The position numbers and the translations under genes are program-made. The notes beneath the pieces were generated by a model. That model did not search any database. It was not told the origin of the DNA and saw only the letters and a list, made by a program, of their open reading frames with translations. This document shows, piece after piece, positions 24,334-34,291 of a DNA stretch of 64,000 nt; within the stretch, counting starts at the first letter, position 1; each line of letters begins with the position of its first letter. The stretch lies in NCBI RefSeq assembly GCF_036885195.1, contig NZ_CP133656.1:2542001-2606000 (forward strand), written 5' to 3'. The DNA is from Pectobacterium cacticida (GTDB lineage: Bacteria > Pseudomonadota > Gammaproteobacteria > Enterobacterales > Enterobacteriaceae).

Positions 24334-27056
24334 TGTGCGGCCTCCCGCAGATTTTCAACGGTTGCACCCGCCAGCACCGGCGCGATACCCGGTAAGCCCA
24401 GCGGTAAACCAACCTGTCCCTGACACAATTCCTCACTTAAGCGCAATGGCAGACGTAACGTCTGTCCTGCACAGGTCAGCTCCAGCAATGTACCGGCGTT
24501 CACGCCCAACGTTGCCGCATCTGCCGGGTTCACCATCACGTAAGGCTCTGGCATACGCTGCTGAATCACGTCGGAACGCTGTGACATCTCATCACTGCCA
24601 AACAGGTGATAATAGGGCGCAACGCGCCATTGACCCGCCTGTGGGACAAAAGCCGCTGGGATGTTGTCGAAATACGCCAGTGAACCTTCGCCGGCTTCGA
24701 TCATGCGCACACCGGGATCGCCATGACGCAAATGTCCACCCACTTCATCCTGGAATTTGTTCCAGGCTTGCGGGGAGTTCCAGCCTGGCGCCCAGGCAAA
24801 CGGAATCTGCTGACGGTTGGCGGTCGGGCTGTTGTTCCCTTCCATCGAGAAGGCGAACATGGTGTCTATATCGACCGGCTGACGCGGTTCATGCACGCTG
24901 ATATTGGCACGCATCGCGGTGCGACCGCTGGATCGGATCGGTGAACGCGCCAGCTTCTGGCCACGGATACGGAACGAGGCATCCGGTGCGGCCTCTTTGA
25001 TCGCCGCCAATTGCGGTAACGCAGAGACACAAGCATCGATGACGTGATCTAACTGCGTCCAGTCAACCTTGCGGCTGTTATAGGTGATATACAACGAGTG
25101 TAGCCAGCGCCAGCTTTCCAGCATCACAGCATTTTCGTTGTAGTAGGTAGGTTCATAAACCTGAAAGAAACGCTGCGCGCGGCCTTCCTGATTAATCAGC
25201 GTACCGTCGCTTTCAGCGAAACTGGCGGCAGACAGCACGATGCTAGCCTTGTCCATGATGCGGGTACGCTGATGGTCAACCACAATCAGGTTTTGCGCTT
25301 TTTCCAGCGCCGCATCAACGCGAGCAACTGGCGCATGACGGTAGAGATCGTTTTCCAACACGACTACGCTGTCGGCTTCGCCGCTTTCCAACTGCGCTAG
25401 CGCATCATCAAGCGAACCGCCCCCCATCATCGACAACCCGATGCTGTTGGCCGCAGAGGCCACAAAGGTTATTCCCACATCAGAGCCACGATTTTTCAGC
25501 GCTTTAGCTACGTTTGCCGCCGCCGCGATCACCTCTTCGCTGCCCGCACTGGTGCCAGAGATGATGAGCGGTTTCTTGGCACCGGCTAGCGCCTGTACGA
25601 TGATATCGACTTTTTGGTCAAGACCGGCTGCCAAATCGGCAACGGCTGGGGCGCTGCTATCTATGCCATGCGCGACAGCAAACCCAAGACGTGCCTGATC
25701 GGCAACCGGCGCACGGTAGTTCCATGCGGCGATATCATCCAAACGGGTGTTGTCGACGTTAGTCACAAACAGCGGATGTTTAGCGTGCTGACCTATATTC
25801 ATGATCGCCGCAATCTGCCAGTCCGCTACTTTCTGCGCCGCCGCCATTTCGCGGGCTTTACCCTTAACGGCCTGACGCACGGCCAGTGCGATACGCGCCC
25901 CCGTTTGCGTTAAATCTTCACCCAGAATGAAAACCGCATCGTAGCTTTCGATCTCCCGCAGCGCCGGCGTTCTCACGCCGCTTTCGCGCAGCACTTTCAG
26001 GATCAGTTGCAGGCGATTTTGCTCTTCCTGCGCAATCCCGGTATAGAAGTTTTCTGCGCCGACCAGTTCACGTAATGCGAAATTGCTTTCAATGCTGGCA
26101 CGCGGAGAACCAATGCCGATGGTTTTCTTGGCCTGGCGCAGCACATCCGCCGCGCCTTGCAGCGCCTGCTCGGCATTGAGCGCGATCCAGTCATCACCTC
26201 GGCGCTGTAAAGGCTGTTTGGGGCGATCTTTCAGGTTGACATACCCATAACCAAAGCGGCCACGGTCGCAGAGAAAATAGTGGTTTACGCTCCCGTTGAA
26301 ACGGTTTTCGATGCGACGCAGTTCACCATAGCGTTCACCAGGGCTGGTATTACAACCGACGCTGCACTGCTGACAGACGCTTGGGGCAAACTGCATGTCC
26401 CATTTGCGATTGTAGCGCTCGGAGTGCGTTTTATCGGTGAAAACACCGGTAGGACACACTTCAACCAGATTACCGGAGAACTCGCTTTCCAGCGTGCCAT
26501 CTTCCGGACGGCCAAAGTAGACGTTGTCGTGCGCGCCGTAAACGCCGAGATCTTTGCCATCCGCATAGTCTTTGTAGTAACGCACGCAGCGGTAGCACGC
26601 AATACAGCGGTTCATTTCATGAGAAATGAAGGGGCCGAGTTCCTGATTACGGTGAGTCCGCTTGGTAAAACGATAGCGGCGGAAGTTCTGCCCCGTCATG
26701 ACCGTCATATCCTGCAAGTGACAGTTACCGCCTTCCTCACACACCGGGCAATCGTGCGGGTGATTGGTCATCAGAAACTCAACTATCGTCTTACGAAATA
26801 GTTTTGCTTCTTCATCTTCAATCGCGATGAACGTTCCTTCGGTCGCGGGTGTCATACAGGACATCACCAGACGCCCGCGCGTATCTTCGGCATTTTGATA
26901 CTGTTTTACCGCACAGAGGCGGCAGGAGCCGACGCTCCCGAGCGCGGGGTGCCAGCAAAAGTAAGGAATATCAAGCCCCAGAGACAAACACGCTTCCAGA
27001 AGATTGTCTGCTCCGTTTACTTCATACTCTTTGCCGTCTACATGAATAGTAGCCAT
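24330..27056 (-). CDS. nuoG: NADH:ubiquinone oxidoreductase subunit G
   Basis: A 908-residue subunit, the E. coli length when started at ATG 27056 (MATIHVDGKEYEV). It has the N-terminal [2Fe-2S] ligands (Cys in YFCWHP, GSCRLCAVK and VMSCMTP), the His/Cys N5 site HDCPVCEEGGNC, the CIACYRCVRY site, and the extra enterobacterial N7 cluster motif CQQCSVGC. A molybdopterin-oxidoreductase-like domain fills the rest, without a cofactor. It is separated from nuoF by an unusually long 181-bp gap. Confidence 0.97.
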   Translation of the reverse strand: MATIHVDGKEYEVNGADNLLEACLSLGLDIPYFCWHPALGSVGSCRLCAVKQYQNAEDTRGRLVMSCMTPATEGTFIAIEDEEAKLFRKTIVEFLMTNHPHDCPVCEEGGNCHLQDMTVMTGQNFRRYRFTKRTHRNQELGPFISHEMNRCIACYRCVRYYKDYADGKDLGVYGAHDNVYFGRPEDGTLESEFSGNLVEVCPTGVFTDKTHSERYNRKWDMQFAPSVCQQCSVGCNTSPGERYGELRRIENRFNGSVNHYFLCDRGRFGYGYVNLKDRPKQPLQRRGDDWIALNAEQALQGAADVLRQAKKTIGIGSPRASIESNFALRELVGAENFYTGIAQEEQNRLQLILKVLRESGVRTPALREIESYDAVFILGEDLTQTGARIALAVRQAVKGKAREMAAAQKVADWQIAAIMNIGQHAKHPLFVTNVDNTRLDDIAAWNYRAPVADQARLGFAVAHGIDSSAPAVADLAAGLDQKVDIIVQALAGAKKPLIISGTSAGSEEVIAAAANVAKALKNRGSDVGITFVASAANSIGLSMMGGGSLDDALAQLESGEADSVVVLENDLYRHAPVARVDAALEKAQNLIVVDHQRTRIMDKASIVLSAASFAESDGTLINQEGRAQRFFQVYEPTYYNENAVMLESWRWLHSLYITYNSRKVDWTQLDHVIDACVSALPQLAAIKEAAPDASFRIRGQKLARSPIRSSGRTAMRANISVHEPRQPVDIDTMFAFSMEGNNSPTANRQQIPFAWAPGWNSPQAWNKFQDEVGGHLRHGDPGVRMIEAGEGSLAYFDNIPAAFVPQAGQWRVAPYYHLFGSDEMSQRSDVIQQRMPEPYVMVNPADAATLGVNAGTLLELTCAGQTLRLPLRLSEELCQGQVGLPLGLPGIAPVLAGATVENLREAAQ

Positions 27057-27237
27057 AGTCAGCATGCTTCCATAATGGCCCGTGTTGCCACGAGCTAATC
27101 AAAAATTCTGTATATCCTCATCCTTTAAACCGCAACGATGTTGGCTGCGGCTTAAGAGAGATTCGGTTTATAAGGGGGCTTATTGGTGCCCCCCTGCGGA
27201 TACATTCACTGCATCTCACACGCGTTGAGCGATAGCC
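27057..27237 (-). other. Hairpin-bearing gap between nuoF and nuoG
   Basis: This 181-bp spacer inside the nuo operon contains GGGGGC/GCCCCC (27174-27179 with 27188-27193, 8-base loop) and CCGCA/TGCGG (27130-27134 with 27146-27150). Neither has a long T-run, so an RNA processing, stability or attenuation role is more likely than full termination. No ORF is seen. Confidence 0.6.
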
Positions 27238-28587
27238 TTACCAGCGCTCTTTCAACAGGTTAGGCTGGATACCGCCTATCGCTTTCAGATTGCCTAAATA
27301 CTGTTTCGCAATGCCCGCTTCGAATTCTTCCCGGAAATACTTGATGGCGCTTTGCAATGGTTCAACCGCACCGGGTGCATGCGCACAGAAAGTGTTACCC
27401 GGCCCAAGGAAACGGCAAAGCTGTTCCAGCGTTTCGATATCGCCAGGCTGGCCTTCCCCTTTTTCCAGCGCACGCAGAATTTTCACGCTCCACGGCAAAC
27501 CATCACGGCACGGTGTGCACCAGCCACAGGATTCACGGGCAAAGAACTCTTCCAGATTACGCGTTAGCGACACCATATTGATTTCATGGTCGACAGCCAT
27601 CGCCAGCGCTGTCCCCATACGGCTGCCGGCTTTGGCAATGTGCTCAAAATCCATGGGGAGATCGAGATGGCTTTCCATCAGGAAATCCGTTCCTGCGCCG
27701 CCCGGCTGCCAGGCTTTCAACTTAAGACCATCGCGCATACCGCCCGCGTAGTCTTCCAAAATCTCACGCGCCGTCGTGCCGAACGGCAACTCCCACAGGC
27801 CAGGATTTTTAACGCGACCGGAGAAGCCCATCAGTTTTGTGCCGGCGTCTTTACTCTTACCCGCGGACAACCCCTGATACCACGCTGCGCCGTGCTCGAC
27901 GATCGCCGGTACGTTACACAACGTCTCGACGTTATTGACACAGGTTGGTTTACCCCAAACACCCGCAGACGCAGGGAATGGCGGCTTCGAACGAGGGTTA
28001 GCACGACGGCCTTCCAGCGAGTTAATCAGCGCCGTTTCTTCGCCGCAGATATAACGTCCTGCGCCCGTGTGCACGAACAGTTCGAAATCAAACCCGCTAC
28101 CCAGGATATTCTTACCCAGCAGGCCAGCGGCCTTCGCTTCCTCAATAGCGCGACGCAAGTGAACCGCCGCCTCGATGTATTCACCGCGCAGGAAGATGTA
28201 ACCGCGGTAGGCTTTCAGCGCAAACGCGCCGATTAACATACCTTCAACCAGCAGATGGGGTTCTTGCTCCATCAGCAACCGGTCTTTGTACGTCCCTGGC
28301 TCCATCTCATCTGCGTTACACAACAGGTAGCGGATGTTCATGCTTTCGTCTTTCGGCATCAGACTCCACTTCAAGCCAGTCGAAAAGCCTGCGCCGCCGC
28401 GCCCTCTGAGTCCTGCATCTTTAACCAATGAGACCACTTCATCCTGCGCCATGCCCGTTAACGCCTTTTGCGCGGCGGCATAGCCGTTTTTGCTGCGATA
28501 TTCATCCAGCCATACTGGCTGTTTGTCTGCGCGTAAACGCCAGGTCAGCGGATGCTGTTCAGCCGTCAGAACAATGTTTTTACTCAT
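27238..28587 (-). CDS. nuoF: NADH:ubiquinone oxidoreductase subunit F
   Basis: A 449-residue NADH-binding subunit (E. coli 445). The FMN/NADH-binding glycine-rich loop is GLRGRGGAGFSTGLKW (about residues 60-75). The N3 [4Fe-4S] ligands are in ESCGWCTPCRDG (near 352-363) with the fourth cysteine in GNTFCAHAPGA. It takes hydride from NADH and starts the electron chain. It overlaps nuoE by four bases. Confidence 0.97.
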   Translation of the reverse strand: MSKNIVLTAEQHPLTWRLRADKQPVWLDEYRSKNGYAAAQKALTGMAQDEVVSLVKDAGLRGRGGAGFSTGLKWSLMPKDESMNIRYLLCNADEMEPGTYKDRLLMEQEPHLLVEGMLIGAFALKAYRGYIFLRGEYIEAAVHLRRAIEEAKAAGLLGKNILGSGFDFELFVHTGAGRYICGEETALINSLEGRRANPRSKPPFPASAGVWGKPTCVNNVETLCNVPAIVEHGAAWYQGLSAGKSKDAGTKLMGFSGRVKNPGLWELPFGTTAREILEDYAGGMRDGLKLKAWQPGGAGTDFLMESHLDLPMDFEHIAKAGSRMGTALAMAVDHEINMVSLTRNLEEFFARESCGWCTPCRDGLPWSVKILRALEKGEGQPGDIETLEQLCRFLGPGNTFCAHAPGAVEPLQSAIKYFREEFEAGIAKQYLGNLKAIGGIQPNLLKERW

Positions 28588-29144
28588 TGATACTGCTCCA
28601 ATAACGATTCAATGCTTTCCGGCGTCACATGGCTGTGAGTATCGTCGTCAATCATCATTGACGGCCCTTTGTCACAGTTGCCGAGGCAGCAGGTTGGCAG
28701 CAGCGTAAACCGGCCATCAAACGTCGTCTGTCCCGGTTTAATACTGAGCTTACGCTCAAGCGCGGCCTGAACGCCCTGATAGCCATTGATGTGGCACACG
28801 ACACTGTCGCAGTAGCGGATAATATGACGCCCAACCGGCTGACGATAAATCTGACTATAGAACGTTGCTACGCCTTCCACGTCGCTGGCTGGGATGCCCA
28901 AGGCATCGGCAATCGCCGTTATCGCGCCATCCGGTACCCAGCCGCGTGCTTTCTGCACAATTTTCAGCGCTTCAATTGATGCGGCTCGCGGATCTTCGTA
29001 GTGATGTTTTTCGTGCTCAATCGCGTCACGCTCGGCATCGCTTAACACAAAGGCGTTTTCCTGTGTCAGCGCATCAGCGCTAGGATTGCCCTGCGCGTCG
29101 ATATGATCGTGCTTGCTGTTATCAAGAGTATGTTGATCATGCAT
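28584..29144 (-). CDS. nuoE: NADH:ubiquinone oxidoreductase subunit E
   Basis: A 186-residue thioredoxin-like subunit holding cluster N1a. Ligands are in YCDSVVCHINGYQG and LPTCCLGNCDKGP. It is about 20 residues longer than E. coli NuoE (166) because of a polar N-terminal extension with several histidines and aspartates (HDQHTLDNSKHDHIDAQGN). That start is kept because it lies two bases after the nuoCD stop, but a shorter start cannot be excluded. Confidence 0.95.
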   Translation of the reverse strand: MHDQHTLDNSKHDHIDAQGNPSADALTQENAFVLSDAERDAIEHEKHHYEDPRAASIEALKIVQKARGWVPDGAITAIADALGIPASDVEGVATFYSQIYRQPVGRHIIRYCDSVVCHINGYQGVQAALERKLSIKPGQTTFDGRFTLLPTCCLGNCDKGPSMMIDDDTHSHVTPESIESLLEQYQ

Positions 29145-29146
29145 AG

Positions 29147-30946
29147 TTAGCGGTCCACATCTGACATTACGAAATCAATACTGCCGAGGTAAACGATCAG
29201 ATCGGATACCAGACACCCGCGAATAACAGAAGGAATCTGTTGCAGGTGAGCGTAGCTCGGCGTGCGAATACGGGTACGGTAGCTCATCGTGCCGCCGTCA
29301 CTGGTCAGGTAATAGCTGTTAATGCCTTTCGTCGCCTCTACCATCTGGAATGATTCATTGGCTGGCATCACCGGCCCCCAGGAGACCTGTAGGAAGTGGT
29401 TAATCAGTGTGTCGATATGCTGCAACGTGCGCTCTTTGGGTGGCGGCGTCGTCAGCGGATGATCCGCTTTAAATGGCCCCGCAGGCATATTCTTAAGACA
29501 CTGTTCCAGAATCCGCAGGCTTTGGCGCAGCTCTTCTACTTTCAGCATCACGCGGCTATAGCAATCGCTGATGCCATTGCCGACAGGCACATCAAAGTCG
29601 AAGTTTTCATAGCCGGAATACGGGCGCCATTTACGCACGTCAAAACCGATACCTGTCGCACGCAGACCCGCACCGGTTACGCCCCACTCCAACGCCTCTT
29701 TCGCGTTATAGGCGGCAACGCCCTGAGTACGGCCTTTTAAAATGGTATTCTGTAACGCCGCTTTTACATAAGTATCCAGACGGCCCGGCATCCAATCGAG
29801 AAACTCGCGCAGCAGGCGCTCCCAGCCACGTGGCAAATCGTGTGCTACCCCGCCGATACGGAACCAGGCCGGGTGCATGCGGAAGCCGGTAATCGCTTCA
29901 ACGACATCGTAAATTTTTTGGCGATCGGTAAAGGCAAAAAACACCGGCGTCATCGCCCCGACATCCTGAATATAGGTACTGATATATAGAAGATGGCTGT
30001 TAATGCGGAACAGTTCGGACAGCATCACGCGGATCGTCTTAACGCGCTCCGGCACCTCGATGCCCGCCAATTTTTCCACCGCAAGGACATACGGCATCTC
30101 GTTAACGCAACCGCCGAGATATTCAATGCGGTCGGTATAAGGGATGTAGCTGTGCCAGGACTGGCGCTCGCCCATCTTTTCCGCGCCACGATGGTGATAA
30201 CCCACATCAGGCACACAGTCGACGATTTCTTCGCCATCCAATTGCAGGATAATACGGAAAGCACCGTGTGATGAGGGATGGTTCGGACCGAGGTTGAGGA
30301 ACATAAAATCCTCATTTTCAGTGCCGCGCTTCATTCCCCACTCTTCCGGTTTGAACGTCAACGATTCCATTTCCAGATCCTCTTTCTGCTTGGTCAGCAC
30401 AAAGGGATCGAATTCGGTGGCGCGCGCGGGATAGTCCTTACGTAACGGATGCCCTTCCCACGTTTTCGGCATCATGATGCGCGTCAAATGCGGGTGGCCG
30501 TCAAACGTAATGCCAAACATTTCCCACGTTTCACGCTCATACCAGTTAGCATTGGGAAACAGCTTAGTTACCGTTGATACATGTAGATCGCTCTCGTTCA
30601 GCGCGACTTTCAGCATAATGTCGCGGTTACGTTCGATGGAAATCAGGTGGTAAAAAACGGAGTAGTCGGCGGCGGGTAAACCTTCTCGATGGGTGCGCAA
30701 ACGCTCATCCATACCGTGCAGGTCAAACAGCATGACATAAGGCTGCGGCTGTTTTTTCAGGAATGCGACAACATCCAGTAATTGCTCACGTTTCACCCAT
30801 ACCACGGGAATACCGGTACGGGTTGCTTGTACAGTAAAGGCTTCTGGCCCAAAACGGTTACACAGCTCGCCGATGACCGGATCATTAAGATGATCGCGGG
30901 TTTGCCAGCCTGGCTGGGCGAGATCGTGTGTCGTTAAATCTGTCAT
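29147..30946 (-). CDS. nuoC: NADH:ubiquinone oxidoreductase fused subunit C/D
   Basis: A 599-residue fusion of NuoC (about residues 1-190) and NuoD (about 200-599), as in other enterobacteria. The D part holds the quinone-site residues, including NLGPNHPSSHGAFRIILQLD and the C-terminal GSIDFVMSDVDR. The C part includes FGITFDGHPHLTRIMMP. The fused peptide anchors the peripheral arm near cluster N2. It is also written nuoCD. A 98-bp spacer separates it from nuoB. Confidence 0.97.
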   Translation of the reverse strand: MTDLTTHDLAQPGWQTRDHLNDPVIGELCNRFGPEAFTVQATRTGIPVVWVKREQLLDVVAFLKKQPQPYVMLFDLHGMDERLRTHREGLPAADYSVFYHLISIERNRDIMLKVALNESDLHVSTVTKLFPNANWYERETWEMFGITFDGHPHLTRIMMPKTWEGHPLRKDYPARATEFDPFVLTKQKEDLEMESLTFKPEEWGMKRGTENEDFMFLNLGPNHPSSHGAFRIILQLDGEEIVDCVPDVGYHHRGAEKMGERQSWHSYIPYTDRIEYLGGCVNEMPYVLAVEKLAGIEVPERVKTIRVMLSELFRINSHLLYISTYIQDVGAMTPVFFAFTDRQKIYDVVEAITGFRMHPAWFRIGGVAHDLPRGWERLLREFLDWMPGRLDTYVKAALQNTILKGRTQGVAAYNAKEALEWGVTGAGLRATGIGFDVRKWRPYSGYENFDFDVPVGNGISDCYSRVMLKVEELRQSLRILEQCLKNMPAGPFKADHPLTTPPPKERTLQHIDTLINHFLQVSWGPVMPANESFQMVEATKGINSYYLTSDGGTMSYRTRIRTPSYAHLQQIPSVIRGCLVSDLIVYLGSIDFVMSDVDR

Positions 30947-31044
30947 AAATAAATCACCACATTAAATGTGCTATTTCTGTCGCTGATAATGACCGCACAC
31001 TATTATCGGGGTATTACACGGTCACCGGATTTATCATCTACAGG

Positions 31045-31719
31045 TCAAATCTCATCTGGCGAACGCAGGTTAGTCACAGCGATTCGCTCGCCGCGTTTGC
31101 GTTCACGCTCAGATTGCATATTGGCACGGTAAACGCCCTGTTCACCTACCACCCATGACAGAGGGCGGCGTTCTTTACCGATGGATTCTTTCAGCAGCAA
31201 TAGCGCTTGCATGTAGGCTTCGGGGCGCGGAGGGCAGCCCGGAATATACACATCAACAGGCAGGAATTTATCTACGCCCTGAACGACGGAATAGATATCG
31301 TACATACCACCGGAGTTAGCACAGGCCCCCATGGAGATAACCCATTTAGGCTCAAGCATTTGCTCATACAGACGCTGAATCACGGGGGCCATTTTAGTAA
31401 AACAGGTTCCCGCGACGACCATGAAGTCGGCCTGACGTGGCGACGCACGCAGAACCTCAGCACCAAAACGCGCCACGTCATGAACAGCGGTAAATGACGT
31501 CACCATCTCGACGTAGCAACAGGAAAGGCCAAAGTTGTACGGCCACAGAGAGTTTTGCCGTCCCCAGTTCACCGTGTCGTGTAACGCATGTTCCAGTTTG
31601 CCCATGTAGACACTGCGGTGAACATGTTGCTCCAGAGGGTCGGAAACGATCTCCTGACGTTGCAGGGGATAACGGTCATTCTCACCGTCCGGCTCTATGC
31701 GGGTGAGCGTATAGTCCAT
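31045..31719 (-). CDS. nuoB: NADH:ubiquinone oxidoreductase subunit B
   Basis: A 224-residue subunit (E. coli 220) binding the terminal cluster N2. The tandem cysteines are in FGLSCCYVEM, with further ligands in VVAGTCFTKMAPV and IPGCPPRPEA. It belongs to the same family as the small subunit of NiFe hydrogenases. It starts 17 bases after the nuoA stop. Confidence 0.97.
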   Translation of the reverse strand: MDYTLTRIEPDGENDRYPLQRQEIVSDPLEQHVHRSVYMGKLEHALHDTVNWGRQNSLWPYNFGLSCCYVEMVTSFTAVHDVARFGAEVLRASPRQADFMVVAGTCFTKMAPVIQRLYEQMLEPKWVISMGACANSGGMYDIYSVVQGVDKFLPVDVYIPGCPPRPEAYMQALLLLKESIGKERRPLSWVVGEQGVYRANMQSERERKRGERIAVTNLRSPDEI

Positions 31720-31736
31720 CTTAAAATGCCTCGCTG

Positions 31737-32177
31737 TTACTGCGGATGAGTGTTGGTAGTGTTGATGATGTCTGATTTAACCACTTGCCTCTTGGAACGT
31801 ACCGGGGTCCAGTCGAGTGCCCCAACGCGTACCAGATAGATCAAACCAGCCAACAGCACCAAAATAAAAATGGTGGCTTCAATGAAGCCAATCCAGCCGC
31901 TTTCTTTGATAGACACAGCCCAAGCGTAGAGATAGAGGGCTTCAACGTCGAAGATAACGAAGAACATGGCGACAAGATAAAATTTAGCAGACAGGCGTAA
32001 GCGTGCTGAACCCACTGAGTCGATACCGGATTCATAAGGAACATTTTTAGCTCTGGCTCTGGCTCGCCCACCCAGTAGGAATCCGCCGGTTAGCATGAAG
32101 ATGCACAGGCCGATGGCGATGATAAGGAATAGCGCAAACGCCCAATGATGGGCGAGGATTTCAGTCGTTGTTGACAT
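31737..32177 (-). CDS. nuoA: NADH:ubiquinone oxidoreductase subunit A
   Basis: A 146-residue membrane subunit (E. coli 147), with three transmembrane helices. The conserved loop YESGIDSVGSARLRLSAKFY (about residues 48-67) and FVIFDVEALYLYAWA match the family. It is the first gene of the operon; the leader and promoter lie in the long gap up to lrhA. Confidence 0.97.
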   Translation of the reverse strand: MSTTTEILAHHWAFALFLIIAIGLCIFMLTGGFLLGGRARARAKNVPYESGIDSVGSARLRLSAKFYLVAMFFVIFDVEALYLYAWAVSIKESGWIGFIEATIFILVLLAGLIYLVRVGALDWTPVRSKRQVVKSDIINTTNTHPQ

Positions 32178-32860
32178 TCTCTTTGCTTACTCATCAAAAG
32201 TGGCGGGTAACACTCCTGCTCTATTATTGGCAGTTAATGCGCCACATCGATTAAAAGGAAGGATTAATCACCACAAGAAAGCATGGAAACGTATCAGGTA
32301 AGCCTTGCTTGGTATGGTTGAACCCCTAAGTTTGTAACCTTTTTTTCAACCCTATTAAAAATACCAGTACATCCCTTTACATGCACGCCGTTTTGTTAAC
32401 ATTTTGTGTCCTGGGGCACAGCTAAATCGAGTCAGTTCTCAATTCTTGTTAACCAGTGTGCAGCAAACACAAGTACTAATTTATCGGGTTACTATACCAG
32501 TTTCACAGAAAATGCCTGTTACCCCATAGGGTTATTAGGGGTATTTTTTGATCCAGCACACATTTCTACCTCTTTAGTTAGTAAAAAAAGTAGGGTAACG
32601 GCTGACGTCATTACTACCCATTTTTCGTAACGTTTTTTAAAAAATACGGACTGTCGTTTTAAAAAAACACACACAAAACTCAGTATACCCTGCGGAGATT
32701 GATGTTTTGACGATAGCGAGAAAGGTAAGAAAAACGGATAAGATGCCTGGCGCGTGACGGCGTTGCTGGCGCAAGTAAACCCGATACTATCCATCATCCG
32801 GGGTGTATCCCTACACTCCCCATATGATGCTTGGCGTCTTACTATGACTAGCTCGTTCCC
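32178..32860. promoter_or_regulatory. nuo operon promoter/leader region
   Basis: About 680 bp between hexA/lrhA and nuoA, strongly AT-rich in the middle. In E. coli the corresponding region binds ArcA, FNR, NarL, Fis and IHF. Here two GTTAAC words (32395-32400 and 32448-32453, 53 bp apart) resemble ArcA half-sites, but this is weak evidence. No convincing ORF is present; the frame at 32519-32797 has no protein-like features. Confidence 0.55.
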
Positions 32861-33796
32861 TTAACGACGGCGTGAAAAACCACTTTCACTCGTACCGTTT
32901 GCTAGTATAGAAGCAGATGCAATGTGAGCGGGTATCCCTGATTCAATCACATTGAAAATTGCTGTTGCCAGCTCATTTTCCTGCTTAGGATTCTGGCAAA
33001 GGAAATAACGTGTTTCAGGCAATCTTGGCAACCCTTCCTCTTCGCCTAACACCCGCAGCTCTGGACTCATCATTTCTACCGATCGAACGGTAATGCCCAT
33101 ACCGGCCTTTACTGCGGCACGCACAGCCGATAGTGTTGAGGCCACATAAGCTATCCTCCAGGGGATACCTGCGGCTGTCAGCTGCTGCGTCGCTAAGGTT
33201 CGGAAAGGGCTTGGCTCATCCAAAACAACCAGTGGCACAGGCTCTTGCGCTCGGAACGGATAATCTGCGGCGCAAAACCATAGCGTCGGGGAACTACGTA
33301 ATAAAACATGAGGCAACGCCGCATTATTGATGGTCGTAATGATTAGATCTATTTTCCCTTGATCCAACATTTCCACCATTTCAGTGCTGCGCTTTACGCT
33401 AACATTGATGGATAGTTTGGGGAAAGCAGCGGTCACTCGATGCAAAATATAAGGAAGGATAGTATCCGCGGTATCGTCAGATGCGCCAATCGTCAGCTCC
33501 CCTTGAATATCGCTATACATTAATGAAATACAGGCTTCATCATTGAATTGTAGTATTTTTCTAGCATAACTCAGAAATTGGATACCATGATCGGTTAGCA
33601 ATTTATTACGCCCGTGACGGGCAAAAAGCTCCTTTCCGATAAGTTGCTCCAATCGCTGCATCTGTTGACTCACAGCCGATTGAGTTCGATTTACTGCCGT
33701 TGCTGCTGCTGCAAAAGTATTTAGATCCGCCACAGCAACAAACGTCCTTAGTAAATCAAGGTCGAGATTAAGTACGGGCCGATTTACACTGGTCAT
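32861..33796 (-). CDS. lrhA: LysR-type regulator LrhA/HexA/PecT
   Basis: A 311-residue LysR regulator, very like E. coli LrhA and the soft-rot proteins HexA (Pectobacterium) and PecT (Dickeya). The N-terminal winged helix has FAAAATAVNRTQSAVSQQMQ and RLEQLIGKELFARHGRNKLL (residues about 28-66). A LysR substrate domain follows. In soft-rot bacteria HexA represses exoenzymes, motility and other virulence traits; LrhA represses flhDC. The start at ATG 33796 (MTSVNRPVLNLDL) fits the family; a GTG at 33808 is possible. It sits next to nuo as in E. coli but does not seem to be in that operon. Confidence 0.94.
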   Translation of the reverse strand: MTSVNRPVLNLDLDLLRTFVAVADLNTFAAAATAVNRTQSAVSQQMQRLEQLIGKELFARHGRNKLLTDHGIQFLSYARKILQFNDEACISLMYSDIQGELTIGASDDTADTILPYILHRVTAAFPKLSINVSVKRSTEMVEMLDQGKIDLIITTINNAALPHVLLRSSPTLWFCAADYPFRAQEPVPLVVLDEPSPFRTLATQQLTAAGIPWRIAYVASTLSAVRAAVKAGMGITVRSVEMMSPELRVLGEEEGLPRLPETRYFLCQNPKQENELATAIFNVIESGIPAHIASASILANGTSESGFSRRR

Positions 33797-33827
33797 AAGA
33801 TTTTTCACTTATCTATTTTAATTTTAA

Positions 33828-33841
33828 CAAGATATTCCTGG
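33828..33841. promoter_or_regulatory. Candidate RcsB box upstream of lrhA/hexA
   Basis: CAAGATATTCCTGG fits the RcsB pattern KMRGAWTMWYCTGS at 11 of 14 positions. It begins 32 bases before the lrhA start codon. RcsB is known to repress lrhA-type genes in enterobacteria. Seen by eye only. Confidence 0.4.
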
Positions 33842-34291
33842 TGTTTTATTACATGTACAGGTAATGACCGAGACATTTAATGACACTATCGCAGACGCAC
33901 GATAAGGGCAAAAAATACTTATGTTTTCGTTACCTTTATCGAGGTTCCAAAGTAACCATCATGTAATTAACGGGTGAATTGTCTTAATTATAAATTCAAT
34001 AACACCTCCTTCTTTTATTTTACTCCGCAAAATAATCACCTGATTCAGGTTTAAATTTATGAACCATATCCGTGTACTATTACGCGCTTGCAACTTGCCA
34101 TATTAATGGCCTATCCGCCTTTACCTTATCGCACCACCTAACGAGTACACAACCCTAATAGTGTAGATGCGCAACCATTCGTAGAAAAAGCAATAATCAT
34201 TCTTCAAAAGGCACTTTGGGAAGAGTACATTAAGCAGGATATGCTATTCCGTATGGGAATAGGTGCCCTCTGCAAAAGGTTTGTACTATTT
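33842..34291. other. Intergenic region between lrhA and alaA
   Basis: AT-rich non-coding DNA, with the rest of the lrhA promoter on the left and the alaA promoter on the right. No repeat, hairpin or small gene was recognised. The alaA frame is open back to 34241 but that part has no family likeness. Confidence 0.5.

Noticed and set aside
32519..32797. 92-codon minus-strand frame in the nuo leader
   Set aside because: It lies in promoter DNA, has no ribosome-binding site and no protein-like pattern.
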